A stretch of 17,289 nucleotides of DNA, taken from positions 1-17,289 of the forward strand of contig JAPHRB010000168.1 in NCBI GenBank assembly GCA_026197015.1, given 5' to 3'. Shown in pieces: positions 1-8,308 of this stretch; the first letter of the stretch is position 1, and the number at the start of each line of letters is the position of its first letter. The notes below the pieces were generated by a model, which worked only from the letters and a program-made list of their open reading frames with translations, did not search any database and was not told the origin of the DNA. This DNA comes from Gammaproteobacteria bacterium. GTDB taxonomy: Bacteria > Pseudomonadota > Gammaproteobacteria > SZUA-229. A program made the position numbers and the translations under genes.

Positions 1-921
1 GCAGATGGTCTGGTTGTATCAACCATACGAAAAGGTACAGAAGAAATTGATGTGACGATTCGTTTTCCATCAGAGGGGGTTGATGAACTTGAACAAATAA
101 ATAATATTTTAATACCTAACAGTAGAGGCGGTTTAGTGCCTCTGCATAAAATAGCCAGATTAGAAGAGCACAGGGGTTATACCACTATTCGTCACAAAGA
201 TGGTTTACGTATCGTGAATGTTGTTGCTGATATAGATAGTAGTGTTTTATCAAGTTTAAAATTAAATAAAATAGTTAAAGATAATGAATCCGTGTGGCTT
301 AAAGGTGTAAACAGTGGAATTACCGTTAACTATGGTGGTGAGCAGGAAAAAAATCTTGAATCATTTATAAGTTTAGGAAAAGCTTTTATTGTAGCGATAA
401 TAGCTATATTTTTTATTCTGGCTATTCAGTTTAATAATATGGTTTATCCTTTACTGGTTATGCTAGCCATTCCATTTGGTGCCATTGGTGTAATTTTGAG
501 TTTCTATTTGCATGATTTATTCTGGAAACCTATGCCCTTATCTTTCTTTTCAACAATGGGTATGGTCGCATTAACCGGTGTTGTGGTTAATAGTTCACTT
601 GTTTTACTGGTTTTTGTTCAACGTGCAAGATTTGATGGCATGGAAATAATAGAAGCTATCTTACTGGCGGGACGTAGACGTTTCAGAGCCGTTTTATTAA
701 CTGCGGCAACAACGGTAATGGGATTATTGCCTACGGCCTATGGTTGGGGTGGATTAGACCAGTTCGTCTCCCCAATGGCTTTAGCTTTGTCATCAGGGCT
801 GGTGTTTGCAACAGTCGTTACCCTGTTTACAATTCCCGCAACACTGGCGGTTGGGCATGATGTGAGGGCATTTTTAAAACGTCTGCTGGGAATTAAGAGT
901 CACGAAGTTATTGACTCTTAA
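1..921 (+). CDS. RND efflux transporter permease, C-terminal fragment
   Basis: C-terminal 306 codons of an inner-membrane, proton-driven RND pump; the 5' end lies outside the window. The reading frame is open from base 1, so a GTG at 52 is only an internal codon. Visible order: the end of the second periplasmic (porter/docking) region (about residues 1-115 of the fragment), then about five hydrophobic helices starting near AFIVAIIAIFFILAIQF, matching the last helices of the family. The stretch GVVVNSSLVLLVFVQRAR corresponds to the conserved central helix of the second half, and the protein ends in a short basic cytoplasmic tail. The substrate cannot be told from this part. The missing N-terminal half would hold the proton-relay Asp residues. 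It converges on the Lon-like gene. Sure of the superfamily, not of the subfamily. Confidence 0.9.
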   Translation, partial: ADGLVVSTIRKGTEEIDVTIRFPSEGVDELEQINNILIPNSRGGLVPLHKIARLEEHRGYTTIRHKDGLRIVNVVADIDSSVLSSLKLNKIVKDNESVWLKGVNSGITVNYGGEQEKNLESFISLGKAFIVAIIAIFFILAIQFNNMVYPLLVMLAIPFGAIGVILSFYLHDLFWKPMPLSFFSTMGMVALTGVVVNSSLVLLVFVQRARFDGMEIIEAILLAGRRRFRAVLLTAATTVMGLLPTAYGWGGLDQFVSPMALALSSGLVFATVVTLFTIPATLAVGHDVRAFLKRLLGIKSHEVIDS

Positions 922-979
922 AAGGTTAAGCAGAGGTATCGAGTCACAGACTTTTTATATTATTAAATCTCAGTGACTC
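894..979. repeat. Cluster of GAGTCAC inverted repeats between convergent genes
   Basis: Two nested hairpins share one core. TAAGAGTCA (894-902) pairs perfectly with TGACTCTTA (912-920) over a 9-nt loop and includes the RND stop codon. GAGTCAC (941-947) pairs perfectly with GTGACTC (973-979), with two further pairs after one mismatch. All four arms share GAGTCA or its complement. Neither hairpin has a clean downstream U-tract, so this is at best a weak two-way transcription end; a protein-binding site or decayed repeats are alternatives. Confidence 0.45.
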
Positions 980-991
980 TTCTCTGAAAAA

Positions 992-3382
992 TTACAGAAT
1001 AATTTGTGAAGCTTTGCGGTTTTTAGAAAACTGATATAATCGATTCACCAGGCGATCGTTGATGCTGCCTTTATCATAGTTACCATTAGCATCTTCTTCA
1101 CCTGTCGGCATATTTAGTAATAATTCCAGCGCCTCCTGATAGTGAACAACCGGGTAAATATTAAATGTGCCTTTCTCAATGGCATCAATAACATCTTTTC
1201 TTAATGACAGGTTTTTTACATTCACGTCAGGAATAATACAACCCTGACTGCCAGTTAATCCCCGTTGATTACAGATATCAAAGAAACCTTCAATTTTCTC
1301 GTTTACACCACCAATTGCCTGTACAAAACCCTGCTGGTTAAGCGACCCGGTTATTGCTAAACCTTGTTGAATAGGTAAGTCGGTTAATGCTGAAATTAAT
1401 ACACACAACTCTGCAACCGATGCACTGTCACCATCGATTAATCCATAGGATTGTTCAAATGTAATGCTGGCAGAAAAAGCAAGCGGGGTGTCTTTAGTAT
1501 ACCTGCTGGCTAAAAGAGCAGATAAAATCAAAACACCTTTATCATGAATTGAACCACTTAAGTCGACTTCACGCTCAATATTTATTATTTTTCCGTTACC
1601 TAAATGAACTGTAGCAGATATACGTGATGGTTGACCGAAACCAAATTTACCGATTTCAAAAACAGATAAACCGTTAATCTCACCGACTACTTTTCCTTCT
1701 GTGCGGATCATTAATGTGCCACGTTGAATATCACTTTGTATTAAACCCTGAATTCTACAGGTGCGTTGTATTTGTGCATCAATGGCCTGTTGCACATGTG
1801 CATCAGTCATTAATTTACTGTCACCCTGTAATGCATGATAGTGAGATTCAATTAAAAGATCGTCAATGGTACGTAAACGTGTAGAAAGCCTTTCTGAGTC
1901 ATTTGCAATGCGTGAACTGAATTCGATTATGCGGGCAACAGCCGCTGCATCCATATCTTTTAGTTCGAACTTACGGCTGCGAGAAGCAATTAACCGGGCG
2001 TATTGCAGGGTTGAGTCTTCATCTCTTAATATTTCTTCTTCAAAATCAGCTTCAACTTTAAATAATTCGGGAAAGTCGGGGTCGATTTCATGAAGCGTAT
2101 AATAAGTCCCGCGATCACCCAGTAGAATAATTTTAATTTTTAAGGGTATGGGTTCTGGTTCAAGGGTAACTGAATTGTCACCACCAACTACCTGGTCCAG
2201 GTTTTCAATTTTAGCTTTCTTGGCATACATGCTACGTTTAAGCGCATCCCATGCATGAGGAGTGCTGAGTATTTTATGGGCATCGAGTATCAGATAACCA
2301 CCATTAGCCTGTAATAATGCACCTGGTTTGATTAAGGTGAAATTATTGCCCGGGTTATTGGAGCGATTTTCGTATTCAATTCTTCCGACAAGGTTCTGGT
2401 AAGTAGGGTTGTCGAGATATACGACAGGTGCGCCTTTCTGGTTGCCGCATTCAACGATTAAATTCACCTGGTAACGCTGTAAAGACTCACTTTTGCTGTT
2501 TTGTTGCGCAGACTCATTGCTCGAATCCTCTTCTTCAATTTCTGTGAACTCTTCCAGGTGATGTAATACATCTTCCTGTAAACCTTTAAGGTAATTTGCA
2601 ACTTGACTCAGGGCTTTATATTTGCGTTTGGTGTCTTTAATTAAATTACCTGAGGCAAATAATGCTACTTTACGATTAAGTTTTTTTATTTTTATATTAT
2701 GCTCGCGACGCTGACGAGACATTTCAGGCGCCAGATACTCAAGCTCTTCCTGAAAGCTGGCGATTTTATCTTCTATCTCATCTTTAAGTTCATTAGGTAA
2801 TTCGTCGTACTCTTCTTCGGTTATATTGCGACCTTCGACGATTGGTGTGAGCATAAACCCTGACGGCGTATTACTGAGATTTATATTCTGTAATCGTGCT
2901 TGCTCCGCGTGTTTATCGAGCAGGCTGCTTTGTTTATTCTGAAAAGAACGTTCAATAACCTGAATCTGCTCCTGATATTCACTGGTTTCAAAGGCTGCAT
3001 TAATGGCCTTGCCCAGGTCTTCTATCAGGTTTTTCATGTCCTTTTTAAAGTTACGACCCTTTCCAGCGGGTAATTTCAGGGCTTTGGGTTTGTAGTCCTG
3101 CTCAAAGTTGTGAACGTAACACCAGTCAGAAGGGGGCTCTTTTTCAAGTGCGACTTTACTCAGATATTTACGTATTAAGCCATGTTTACCCAGGCCTGAA
3201 GAGCCCATAACGAAAAGGTTAAATCCTCGATGGGTTACATTAATACCAAATTCAATAGCTTGAAATGCCCGGTCCTGCCCGAGTATGTCAGGCAGGTCTT
3301 CAAGTTCTGCTGATGTTTTAAATGGTAAAGTTTCGGCGGTGCACTGGGGACGCAACTGATCGGAAGAGAGGGGTTTAATCAT
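992..3382 (-). CDS. AAA/Lon-type ATP-dependent protease (AAA_32 plus Lon_C)
   Basis: Predicted cytoplasmic ATP-dependent serine protease of the Lon-like family (YcbZ/LonB-related), 796 aa from the ATG at 3382. Order: an N-terminal segment typical of the family (MIKPLSSDQLRPQC), a Walker A variant GSSGLGKH at about residues 60-67 (His where Thr or Ser is usual), a long charged, helical insert (about 140-300), a Walker B-like GGYLILDA, then the Lon proteolytic domain. The catalytic dyad is visible: Ser in DGDSAS (about 653) and Lys in GGVNEK (about 696), 43 residues apart as in Lon. The frame is open further upstream to a TTG at 3595, but those 71 codons look non-coding and the family starts at the chosen Met; ATG 3394 is the alternative. 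Neither has a strong ribosome site. Divergent from the M16C peptidase. Likely role: degradation of damaged proteins. Confidence 0.92.
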   Translation of the reverse strand: MIKPLSSDQLRPQCTAETLPFKTSAELEDLPDILGQDRAFQAIEFGINVTHRGFNLFVMGSSGLGKHGLIRKYLSKVALEKEPPSDWCYVHNFEQDYKPKALKLPAGKGRNFKKDMKNLIEDLGKAINAAFETSEYQEQIQVIERSFQNKQSSLLDKHAEQARLQNINLSNTPSGFMLTPIVEGRNITEEEYDELPNELKDEIEDKIASFQEELEYLAPEMSRQRREHNIKIKKLNRKVALFASGNLIKDTKRKYKALSQVANYLKGLQEDVLHHLEEFTEIEEEDSSNESAQQNSKSESLQRYQVNLIVECGNQKGAPVVYLDNPTYQNLVGRIEYENRSNNPGNNFTLIKPGALLQANGGYLILDAHKILSTPHAWDALKRSMYAKKAKIENLDQVVGGDNSVTLEPEPIPLKIKIILLGDRGTYYTLHEIDPDFPELFKVEADFEEEILRDEDSTLQYARLIASRSRKFELKDMDAAAVARIIEFSSRIANDSERLSTRLRTIDDLLIESHYHALQGDSKLMTDAHVQQAIDAQIQRTCRIQGLIQSDIQRGTLMIRTEGKVVGEINGLSVFEIGKFGFGQPSRISATVHLGNGKIINIEREVDLSGSIHDKGVLILSALLASRYTKDTPLAFSASITFEQSYGLIDGDSASVAELCVLISALTDLPIQQGLAITGSLNQQGFVQAIGGVNEKIEGFFDICNQRGLTGSQGCIIPDVNVKNLSLRKDVIDAIEKGTFNIYPVVHYQEALELLLNMPTGEEDANGNYDKGSINDRLVNRLYQFSKNRKASQIIL

Positions 3383-3629
3383 TCGGTGTATCATTCTTTG
3401 TTTGCTTATTGTCAGGCTATTCTCGCATAATTTGACCGTTGAATCACATGAAAAGGCCATCTGTTGTTGAGTTCTGGCTGATTCACAGGCTGGCTGGTAT
3501 CTGTCTGGTAGACAGATGTTTACGTAAGCAGGGAAAACCTTGTTTATAGTAGTAGAAATAATAGCCGTATTATTCAATTGTGTAACAAGATACAATCTGT
3601 AACTTAATAAATAAATGTGGAAATTTTAT
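3383..3629. promoter_or_regulatory. Divergent intergenic region with a hairpin
   Basis: This region of about 247 bp separates the Lon-like gene (leftward) from the M16C peptidase (rightward) and must hold both promoters. A perfect 7-bp hairpin, ATCTGTC/GACAGAT with a 5-nt loop, lies at 3499-3517 and would fall in the leader of the protease mRNA. The stretch 3540-3614 is A+T-rich and suits promoters, but I found no -35/-10 pair close to consensus on either strand and no clear heat-shock promoter. The frame readable leftward through it has no convincing start or protein character. Confidence 0.4.
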
Positions 3630-6563
3630 ATGTCGTCTGTTGATTTGAAGCCCGCTCAAGTACACCCTGCATTCCAGTGGAAACGTTCAGAGCGAATTGA
3701 CTCACTCAATATCACCATTGAAGAATACGAGCATATAAAAACAGGTGCTGTCCATTACCATCTGGTGGCAGAAAACAATGAGAATGTTTTTCTGGTTGCC
3801 CTTAGAACCATCCCGACTGATTCAACTGGCGTGGCTCACATGTTAGAGCATACCGCTCTATGTGGGAGTGAGCGCTTTCCGGTTCGTGACCCGTTTTTTA
3901 TGATGATTCGTCGTTCACTTAATACATTTATGAATGCCTTTACCAGCAGTGACTGGACGGCCTATCCATTTGCTAGCCAGAACCGCAAAGATTTTGATAA
4001 TTTAATGGATGTTTATCTGGATGCGGTATTTTTCTCTCGTTTACATGAACTGGATTTTGCTCAGGAAGGGCATAGATTTGAATTTGAAACTCCGGACGAT
4101 GCACAAACACCACTTGTATATAAGGGTGTCGTATTCAATGAAATGAAGGGTGCCATGAGTTCACCGGTGAGTACCTTATGGCAAACTGTTACTGAGCACC
4201 TGTTTCCAACAACTACTTATCATTATAACTCTGGTGGTGAGCCGGAAAATATTCCCGATTTAAGTTATCAGCAGCTGAAAGATTTTTATAAGGTGCATTA
4301 CCATCCATCAAATTCAGTGTTTATGACCTTTGGTGATATTCCCGCATTTGAGCACCATGAAGTATTTGAAGAAAAAGCATTGAGTCGATTTGAAAAGCTC
4401 GACACGCAAATTAAAGTCGACGATGAAACGCGTTATAAAGCACCACAAAATTTTACAGATAGTTATGCGTTTGATGAAGAAGATACAAAAAGTAAAACAC
4501 ACGTTGTTATTAGCTGGTTGTTAGGGCGAAGTACATCTTTAGAAGATATGCTGCAGGCACACTTAATGTCCAGTGTGTTACTGGATAATTCAGCCTCACC
4601 ATTGCAACAGGCGCTGGAGACAACGGATTTAGGTGCATCACCTTCACCATTGTGCGGTCTGGAAGACTCAAACCGTGAAATGAGTTTCATGTGTGGCCTT
4701 GAGGCAACTGAGGCAGAACATGCTGATGCCATTGAGGGTCTGGTGTTGAAGGTTCTTCAGGATGTCGCTGAAAACGGTGTTGAACAATCACAGATTGAAG
4801 CTGTTTTACACCAGCTTGAGCTGGGGCAACGTGAAATAGGTGGAGATGGTTACCCCTATGGTATGCAGTTAATACTGGGTGGTCTGTCGGCGGCAATTCA
4901 TCGTGGTGATCCGATTGCGGTTATGAATCTTGAGCCTGTTTTAGAACAGTTAAGAGAAGATATAAAAGACCCGAATTTTATTAAAAATCTGGTTAAGAAA
5001 AACTTACTTGATAATCAGCATCGTATCCGCCTGGTGATGACACCAGATACAAATTTAAGTAAAGCAAAAGAAAAAGCAGAAGCGGATAAGCTGGCAGAAA
5101 TAAAAGCTAAATTGTCAGATGAAGAAAAACAGCAAATCATAAATCAGGCAGCGGCGTTAGAGAAAAGACAAAACGAAGTTGATGATATTAGTATTCTGCC
5201 TAAAGTCGGGCTTGAAGATGTACCGGCTAAAATGCAAATTCCAGGCGGCTCTTCTAGCAACATTGGTAACTCAGAGGTTTCGTTTTTTGAGCAGGGAACT
5301 AATGGTTTAATATATGAGCAAATAATAATCGATTTACCTGAGTTAGATCCAGAACTGGTTAATTTATTGCCTATATATACTTATTGCTTAACTGAACTAG
5401 GTTGTGGTGATAAAGATTATTTACAATCTCAGGCATGGCAAGATGCTGTAAGTGGTGGTGTTGGAGCATATACAACGGTACGAGGTTCAGTTGATAATGA
5501 GCAGGATATCAAAGCTCATTTTGTTTTCTCTGGCAAGGCCCTGGCTAGAAATCATAAAGAATTAAATGAGCTGATGTCAGAAATGCTGGAAAGTGCTCGT
5601 TTTGATGAGCTGGAACGCATACGTGAACTGGTATCTCAAAAACGTGCTAGAAGAGAACAAAGTGTTACGGGGCAAGGGCATAGTCTGGCAATGACAGCCG
5701 CGAGCAGTGGTATGAGTCCGGCTGCTGAGTTAAGTCATCGACTGTCAGGCCTGCAAGGTATTAAACGCCTTAAAGAAATTGATGATTCATTAAGTTCTGA
5801 AAAATTATTAAAAGAACTTGCTGAAAAGTTCGAAATTATTCATAAGAAAATCATTAAAGCGCCACGTAAGTATCTGACTATTTCTGAGAAGGAATCCAGA
5901 AGTGAAATCGAAAATGATATTCAGACTTTCTGGTCTGATAAAGGTAACCAGGAGAAAACCCAGTTTAGTTTGCCAGAAATTAAAAAACAGGTTAAACAAG
6001 CCTGGTTAACCAGTACTCAGGTTAATTTTAGTTCTAAATCTTATCCTACAGTGAGTGTTAATCATGAAGATGCGGCAGCATTATCCGTACTGGGTGGTTT
6101 TTTAAGAAATGGCTTTTTACACAGGGTTATTCGTGAGCAGGGTGGTGCATATGGTGGAGGCGCCAGCCATGAACCAGGTAATGCCTGCTTTCGATTTTTC
6201 TCCTATCGTGACCCTCGTTTAGCTGAGACGCTGGATGATTTTGACAAGTCCATTGAATGGTTATTAAACGAAGAGCACGCAGAGTTACAGGTAGAAGAGT
6301 CAATTTTAGGTGTGATTGGCAGTATGGATAAACCGGGTTCTCCAGCGGGAGAGGCTAAGCAGGCATATCATAATGAGCTTTATGGCCGAACGCCTGAGCA
6401 ACGCCAGCTTTTTAGAGAACGGGTTTTAAAAGTGACGGTTGATGATCTAAAGCGGGTTGGTGAAAAATATCTAAAACCTGAAAATGCCAGTGTAGCGGTG
6501 GTGACTAATCCAGCCAATGAAGAAGCTGTAAAAGCGCTGGGTTTGGATATTCATCATTTGTAA
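3630..6563 (+). CDS. M16C insulinase-family zinc metallopeptidase (PreP-like)
   Basis: 977-aa peptidase of the pitrilysin/insulinase clan, subfamily M16C, related to presequence protease, which degrades peptides inside a closed two-half chamber. The inverted zinc motif HMLEH lies at about residues 70-74 (Glu73 as the general base), and the third zinc ligand is the Glu of NEMKGAMSS near residue 171; this spacing matches PreP. Conserved blocks such as LCGSERFPVRDPFF and NAFTSSDWTAYPFAS flank the site. A helical linker follows (about 490-520), then the catalytically inactive C-terminal half. No signal peptide, so probably cytoplasmic. ATG 3630 is preferred because MSSVDLKP fits the family start and GGA precedes it; ATG 3615, five codons upstream in frame, is possible. 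It is followed by a hairpin and then the DUF503 gene. Confidence 0.93.
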   Translation: MSSVDLKPAQVHPAFQWKRSERIDSLNITIEEYEHIKTGAVHYHLVAENNENVFLVALRTIPTDSTGVAHMLEHTALCGSERFPVRDPFFMMIRRSLNTFMNAFTSSDWTAYPFASQNRKDFDNLMDVYLDAVFFSRLHELDFAQEGHRFEFETPDDAQTPLVYKGVVFNEMKGAMSSPVSTLWQTVTEHLFPTTTYHYNSGGEPENIPDLSYQQLKDFYKVHYHPSNSVFMTFGDIPAFEHHEVFEEKALSRFEKLDTQIKVDDETRYKAPQNFTDSYAFDEEDTKSKTHVVISWLLGRSTSLEDMLQAHLMSSVLLDNSASPLQQALETTDLGASPSPLCGLEDSNREMSFMCGLEATEAEHADAIEGLVLKVLQDVAENGVEQSQIEAVLHQLELGQREIGGDGYPYGMQLILGGLSAAIHRGDPIAVMNLEPVLEQLREDIKDPNFIKNLVKKNLLDNQHRIRLVMTPDTNLSKAKEKAEADKLAEIKAKLSDEEKQQIINQAAALEKRQNEVDDISILPKVGLEDVPAKMQIPGGSSSNIGNSEVSFFEQGTNGLIYEQIIIDLPELDPELVNLLPIYTYCLTELGCGDKDYLQSQAWQDAVSGGVGAYTTVRGSVDNEQDIKAHFVFSGKALARNHKELNELMSEMLESARFDELERIRELVSQKRARREQSVTGQGHSLAMTAASSGMSPAAELSHRLSGLQGIKRLKEIDDSLSSEKLLKELAEKFEIIHKKIIKAPRKYLTISEKESRSEIENDIQTFWSDKGNQEKTQFSLPEIKKQVKQAWLTSTQVNFSSKSYPTVSVNHEDAAALSVLGGFLRNGFLHRVIREQGGAYGGGASHEPGNACFRFFSYRDPRLAETLDDFDKSIEWLLNEEHAELQVEESILGVIGSMDKPGSPAGEAKQAYHNELYGRTPEQRQLFRERVLKVTVDDLKRVGEKYLKPENASVAVVTNPANEEAVKALGLDIHHL

Positions 6564-6578
6564 ATAAGTTCTCCAGAT

Positions 6579-6615
6579 TTACGAGCCATTTTCGTTATGG
6601 TTCGTGATCTTTTGA
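6579..6615 (+). terminator. Possible terminator after the M16C peptidase gene
   Basis: TTACGAGCCAT (6579-6589) and ATGGTTCGTGA (6597-6607) form an 11-bp RNA stem with two G-U pairs and a 7-nt loop. The following tract, TCTTTTGA, is only moderately U-rich. It sits 15 nt after the peptidase stop and 25 nt before the next gene, so it may end or attenuate transcription rather than isolate DUF503 fully. Confidence 0.45.
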
Positions 6616-6639
6616 TGTCATTCTATTTAATAAAATATC

Positions 6640-6921
6640 ATGCATATTCTCTTAATAAAGTTAAACTTACATATACCCAATGCACATTCATTAAAAGAAA
6701 AACGCCGTGAAATAAAAAGTTTAAAAGACAGATTAAGTAGTCGATTTAATGCCTCTGTGGCTGAAGTGGATATGTTGGATAACTGGCAGAAGTCGTTGAT
6801 AGGTGTATGTTTGATCAGTAATGATAAGTCATATCTAGATAAGCAATATAGCTTAATAGAAACAGTAGTGCTGGAGTATTCTGAATTAGAATTAATCTCT
6901 GCAGACAGAGAATGGTTATGA
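6640..6921 (+). CDS. DUF503 (YlxP-like) family protein
   Basis: Complete 93-aa protein of the DUF503 family, known from YlxP. The diagnostic start is a beta strand (MHILLIKLNLHIPN) followed by HSLKEKRREIKSLKDRL, and then NASVAEVD. The whole length matches the family, with no signal peptide or membrane segment. YlxP in Firmicutes lies among translation genes and has been linked to ribosome maturation; the role in this lineage is unproven. The upstream sequence is A+T-rich with no obvious Shine-Dalgarno site. It follows the M16C peptidase in the same direction by 76 bp, with a weak hairpin between. Confidence 0.85.
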   Translation: MHILLIKLNLHIPNAHSLKEKRREIKSLKDRLSSRFNASVAEVDMLDNWQKSLIGVCLISNDKSYLDKQYSLIETVVLEYSELELISADREWL

Positions 6922-7092
6922 GTTTATGCCGAAGGCGCGCACATAACTATCGGAGATACATTCGCTTATATTTATGTTCAGGTACATCCGTTCAGATACA
7001 TATCCCTCGGGGATGGACCTCGCTTTTTTGAGCTCCGTCCCCTGATTGATGCCACCAAAAGTTGAGCGAAGCCATTTTAACTCTAGAAATTA
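6916..7092 (-). repeat. Candidate dispersed repeat or gene relic
   Basis: This segment is richer in G+C than its flanks and has internal structure. GGGGATGGACCTC (7009-7021) and GAGCTCCGTCCCC (7030-7042) form a 13-bp imperfect hairpin (one mismatch, one G-U pair) around a T-rich loop. GTTCAGGTACAT (6976-6987) and GTTCAGATACAT (6990-7001) are near-identical direct repeats 14 bp apart, and AGATACAT occurs at 6954 and 6994. The minus strand is open for 57 codons (7089 down to 6919, stop at 6916-6918) and includes SERMYLNINISECISDSYV, but it has no start codon near its beginning. The combination suggests a multicopy non-coding repeat or the remains of a gene rather than a working gene. No terminal repeats or target duplication were found. 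Confidence 0.45.
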
Positions 7093-7278
7093 ATATTCGA
7101 TAATATAAAAACACACCAAAACACCTCCAAACTCCCACGAATTTAAATAAAGACAAACAGCCAGAATAATTGTGTTTAATACTAGTAATATAGCAATATC
7201 CGCGAGTGGTTTTTTAAACCCGTTTTGTATGTGACTGGTTTATAATGCATCTCCAGTTTAATAATTATACAGGGTGAT
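6922..7278. other. 357-bp gene-free stretch
   Basis: Between DUF503 and the EamA permease. The left 170 bp is the candidate repeat with its 7009-7042 hairpin, which could also help end DUF503 transcription. The middle (7101-7138) is an A/C-rich tract with no G on the plus strand. The right part holds the permease promoter area and ribosome site. I see no RNA gene or riboswitch that I recognise. Confidence 0.6.
7241..7276 (+). promoter_or_regulatory. -10 box and ribosome site of the EamA permease
   Basis: TATAAT at 7241-7246 is a perfect -10 hexamer, 33 nt before the start codon. No good -35 sits at 16-18 bp; TTGTAT lies too close, so an activator may be needed. AGGGTG at 7271-7276 is a Shine-Dalgarno site at close spacing and fixes the ATG at 7279. 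Confidence 0.4.
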
Positions 7279-8154
7279 ATGACAGATTCTAAACATGGCT
7301 TAAGTGTTTTATATGTCGCGGTCTTTTTACTTTCCTTAAATGGTTTATTTTCTAAGGTGATACCGCTTGATGCCGTGTCTGTTACGCAATTGCGCAGTGT
7401 TATGGCCGCTGTGGCATTACTCATCTTTGCTTATGCGGGTAAGCGAGCTTTTCGATTAAATGGTTTTAAAGAGTATGTAAGTGTCTATCTGATAGGTGTG
7501 ATATTAGGATTGCACTGGATTAGTTTTTATCACTCAATGCAAATTTCCACGGTTGCCATCGGTATGTTGTCACTGTTTACTTACCCGGTTATTACGGTAA
7601 TGTTGGAGCCCGTATTTAGTAAAAACAAGATACAAATTTCTGACGTTGTTGCAGCATTTATGGTTTTTTTAGGTATCCTCATCATGATAGGGGATGATTT
7701 AAACCAGTTTGATAGTGCTGCTATGCAAGGTGTTTTCTGGGGTGTGATATCAGCATTTCTGTTTTCTATTAGAAATTTATTACAAAAATATAATCATTCA
7801 AGGGTATCATCTGATGGGCTTATATTACATCAGGTAATTGCTATTTCGTTTATGCTGCTTCTATTTATTGATATTGATGCAGTGGCCTCGCTCGATTTTA
7901 AAGACTGGTTATTACTAGTTGTGCTGGGCTCGATTAGTACGGCAGCCGCACATAGTTTACTGTCATTTAGCCTGAAACATCTAGCGGCAAAATCAATTGC
8001 AATGATTAGTTGTTTGCAGCCATTAGCAGCGGCTTTTTTTGCATGGATTATTTTAGATGAAGAGCCAGCACCGGGAATCATGATTGGTGGTTTGGTGATT
8101 ATTTCAGTTGCATTTTATGAGTCAGTTCATCATGTTGCAAAACCTAAAAGTTGA
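7279..8154 (+). CDS. DMT-superfamily permease (two EamA domains)
   Basis: 291-aa inner-membrane transporter of the drug/metabolite (EamA/RhaT) superfamily. About ten hydrophobic helices fall in two repeated EamA halves (about residues 8-138 and 150-284). Typical features are the early polar LNGLFSKVIPLDAVSVTQLR segment and, in the second half, SIAMISCLQPLAAAFFAWII followed by LDEEPAPG and a last helix, a standard EamA ending. The length is normal. Members move amino acids, nucleosides or other metabolites, often outward; the substrate here is unknown. It stands alone between the repeat-rich region upstream and the palindrome at 8217-8281, and converges on fabV. Confidence 0.9.
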   Translation: MTDSKHGLSVLYVAVFLLSLNGLFSKVIPLDAVSVTQLRSVMAAVALLIFAYAGKRAFRLNGFKEYVSVYLIGVILGLHWISFYHSMQISTVAIGMLSLFTYPVITVMLEPVFSKNKIQISDVVAAFMVFLGILIMIGDDLNQFDSAAMQGVFWGVISAFLFSIRNLLQKYNHSRVSSDGLILHQVIAISFMLLLFIDIDAVASLDFKDWLLLVVLGSISTAAAHSLLSFSLKHLAAKSIAMISCLQPLAAAFFAWIILDEEPAPGIMIGGLVIISVAFYESVHHVAKPKS

Positions 8155-8216
8155 TGAGTAGATGCTGGTTCTCTATAAAATAACAGAGTATGTAACAGGT
8201 TTGTATGAAAAAGGTT

Positions 8217-8281
8217 CGGAGTCAAATTTAATATTGTAAGTTTCTTAATCTGTGGTGATTAAGCATTTAAATTTGACTCCG
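8217..8281. repeat. Nested palindrome, REP-like or two-way terminator
   Basis: CGGAGTCAAATTTAA (8217-8231) is repeated in perfect inverted form at 8267-8281. Inside, CTTAATC (8244-8250) and GATTAAG (8257-8263) form a second perfect 7-bp hairpin. The 65-bp element lies between convergent genes, 62 bp after the permease stop and 27 bp before the fabV stop. The outer arm resembles the GGAGTCAAATT-type ends seen in some gammaproteobacterial REP elements (from memory, not searched). It could also act as a terminator for both genes, although a clean U-tract is missing. Confidence 0.6.
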
Positions 8282-8308
8282 CTCCCAATTGACGACAATT
8301 ATGAAGAT

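Noticed and set aside
1866..2093. 75-codon frame on the plus strand inside the Lon-like gene
   Set aside because: It is antisense to a well-supported gene, with no ribosome site or recognisable domain; its low-complexity Ser-rich text is typical of a shadow frame.
3383..3595. Upstream extension of the Lon-like protease to a TTG start at 3595
   Set aside because: The 71 extra residues show no family similarity, the start is a rare codon without a ribosome site, and the family's normal N-terminus begins at about 3382. The region is better explained as leader and promoter DNA.
4314..4896. Three overlapping antisense frames inside the M16C peptidase gene
   Set aside because: All lie opposite highly conserved coding sequence and have no family character or expression signals.
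6976..7001. The 14-bp-period repeats as a CRISPR array
   Set aside because: Only two short imperfect units without spacers of regular length, and no cas genes.
7182..7424. 80-codon minus-strand frame across the EamA promoter and gene start
   Set aside because: It overlaps the promoter, ribosome site and first 49 codons of a clear transporter gene, and its product resembles nothing I know.
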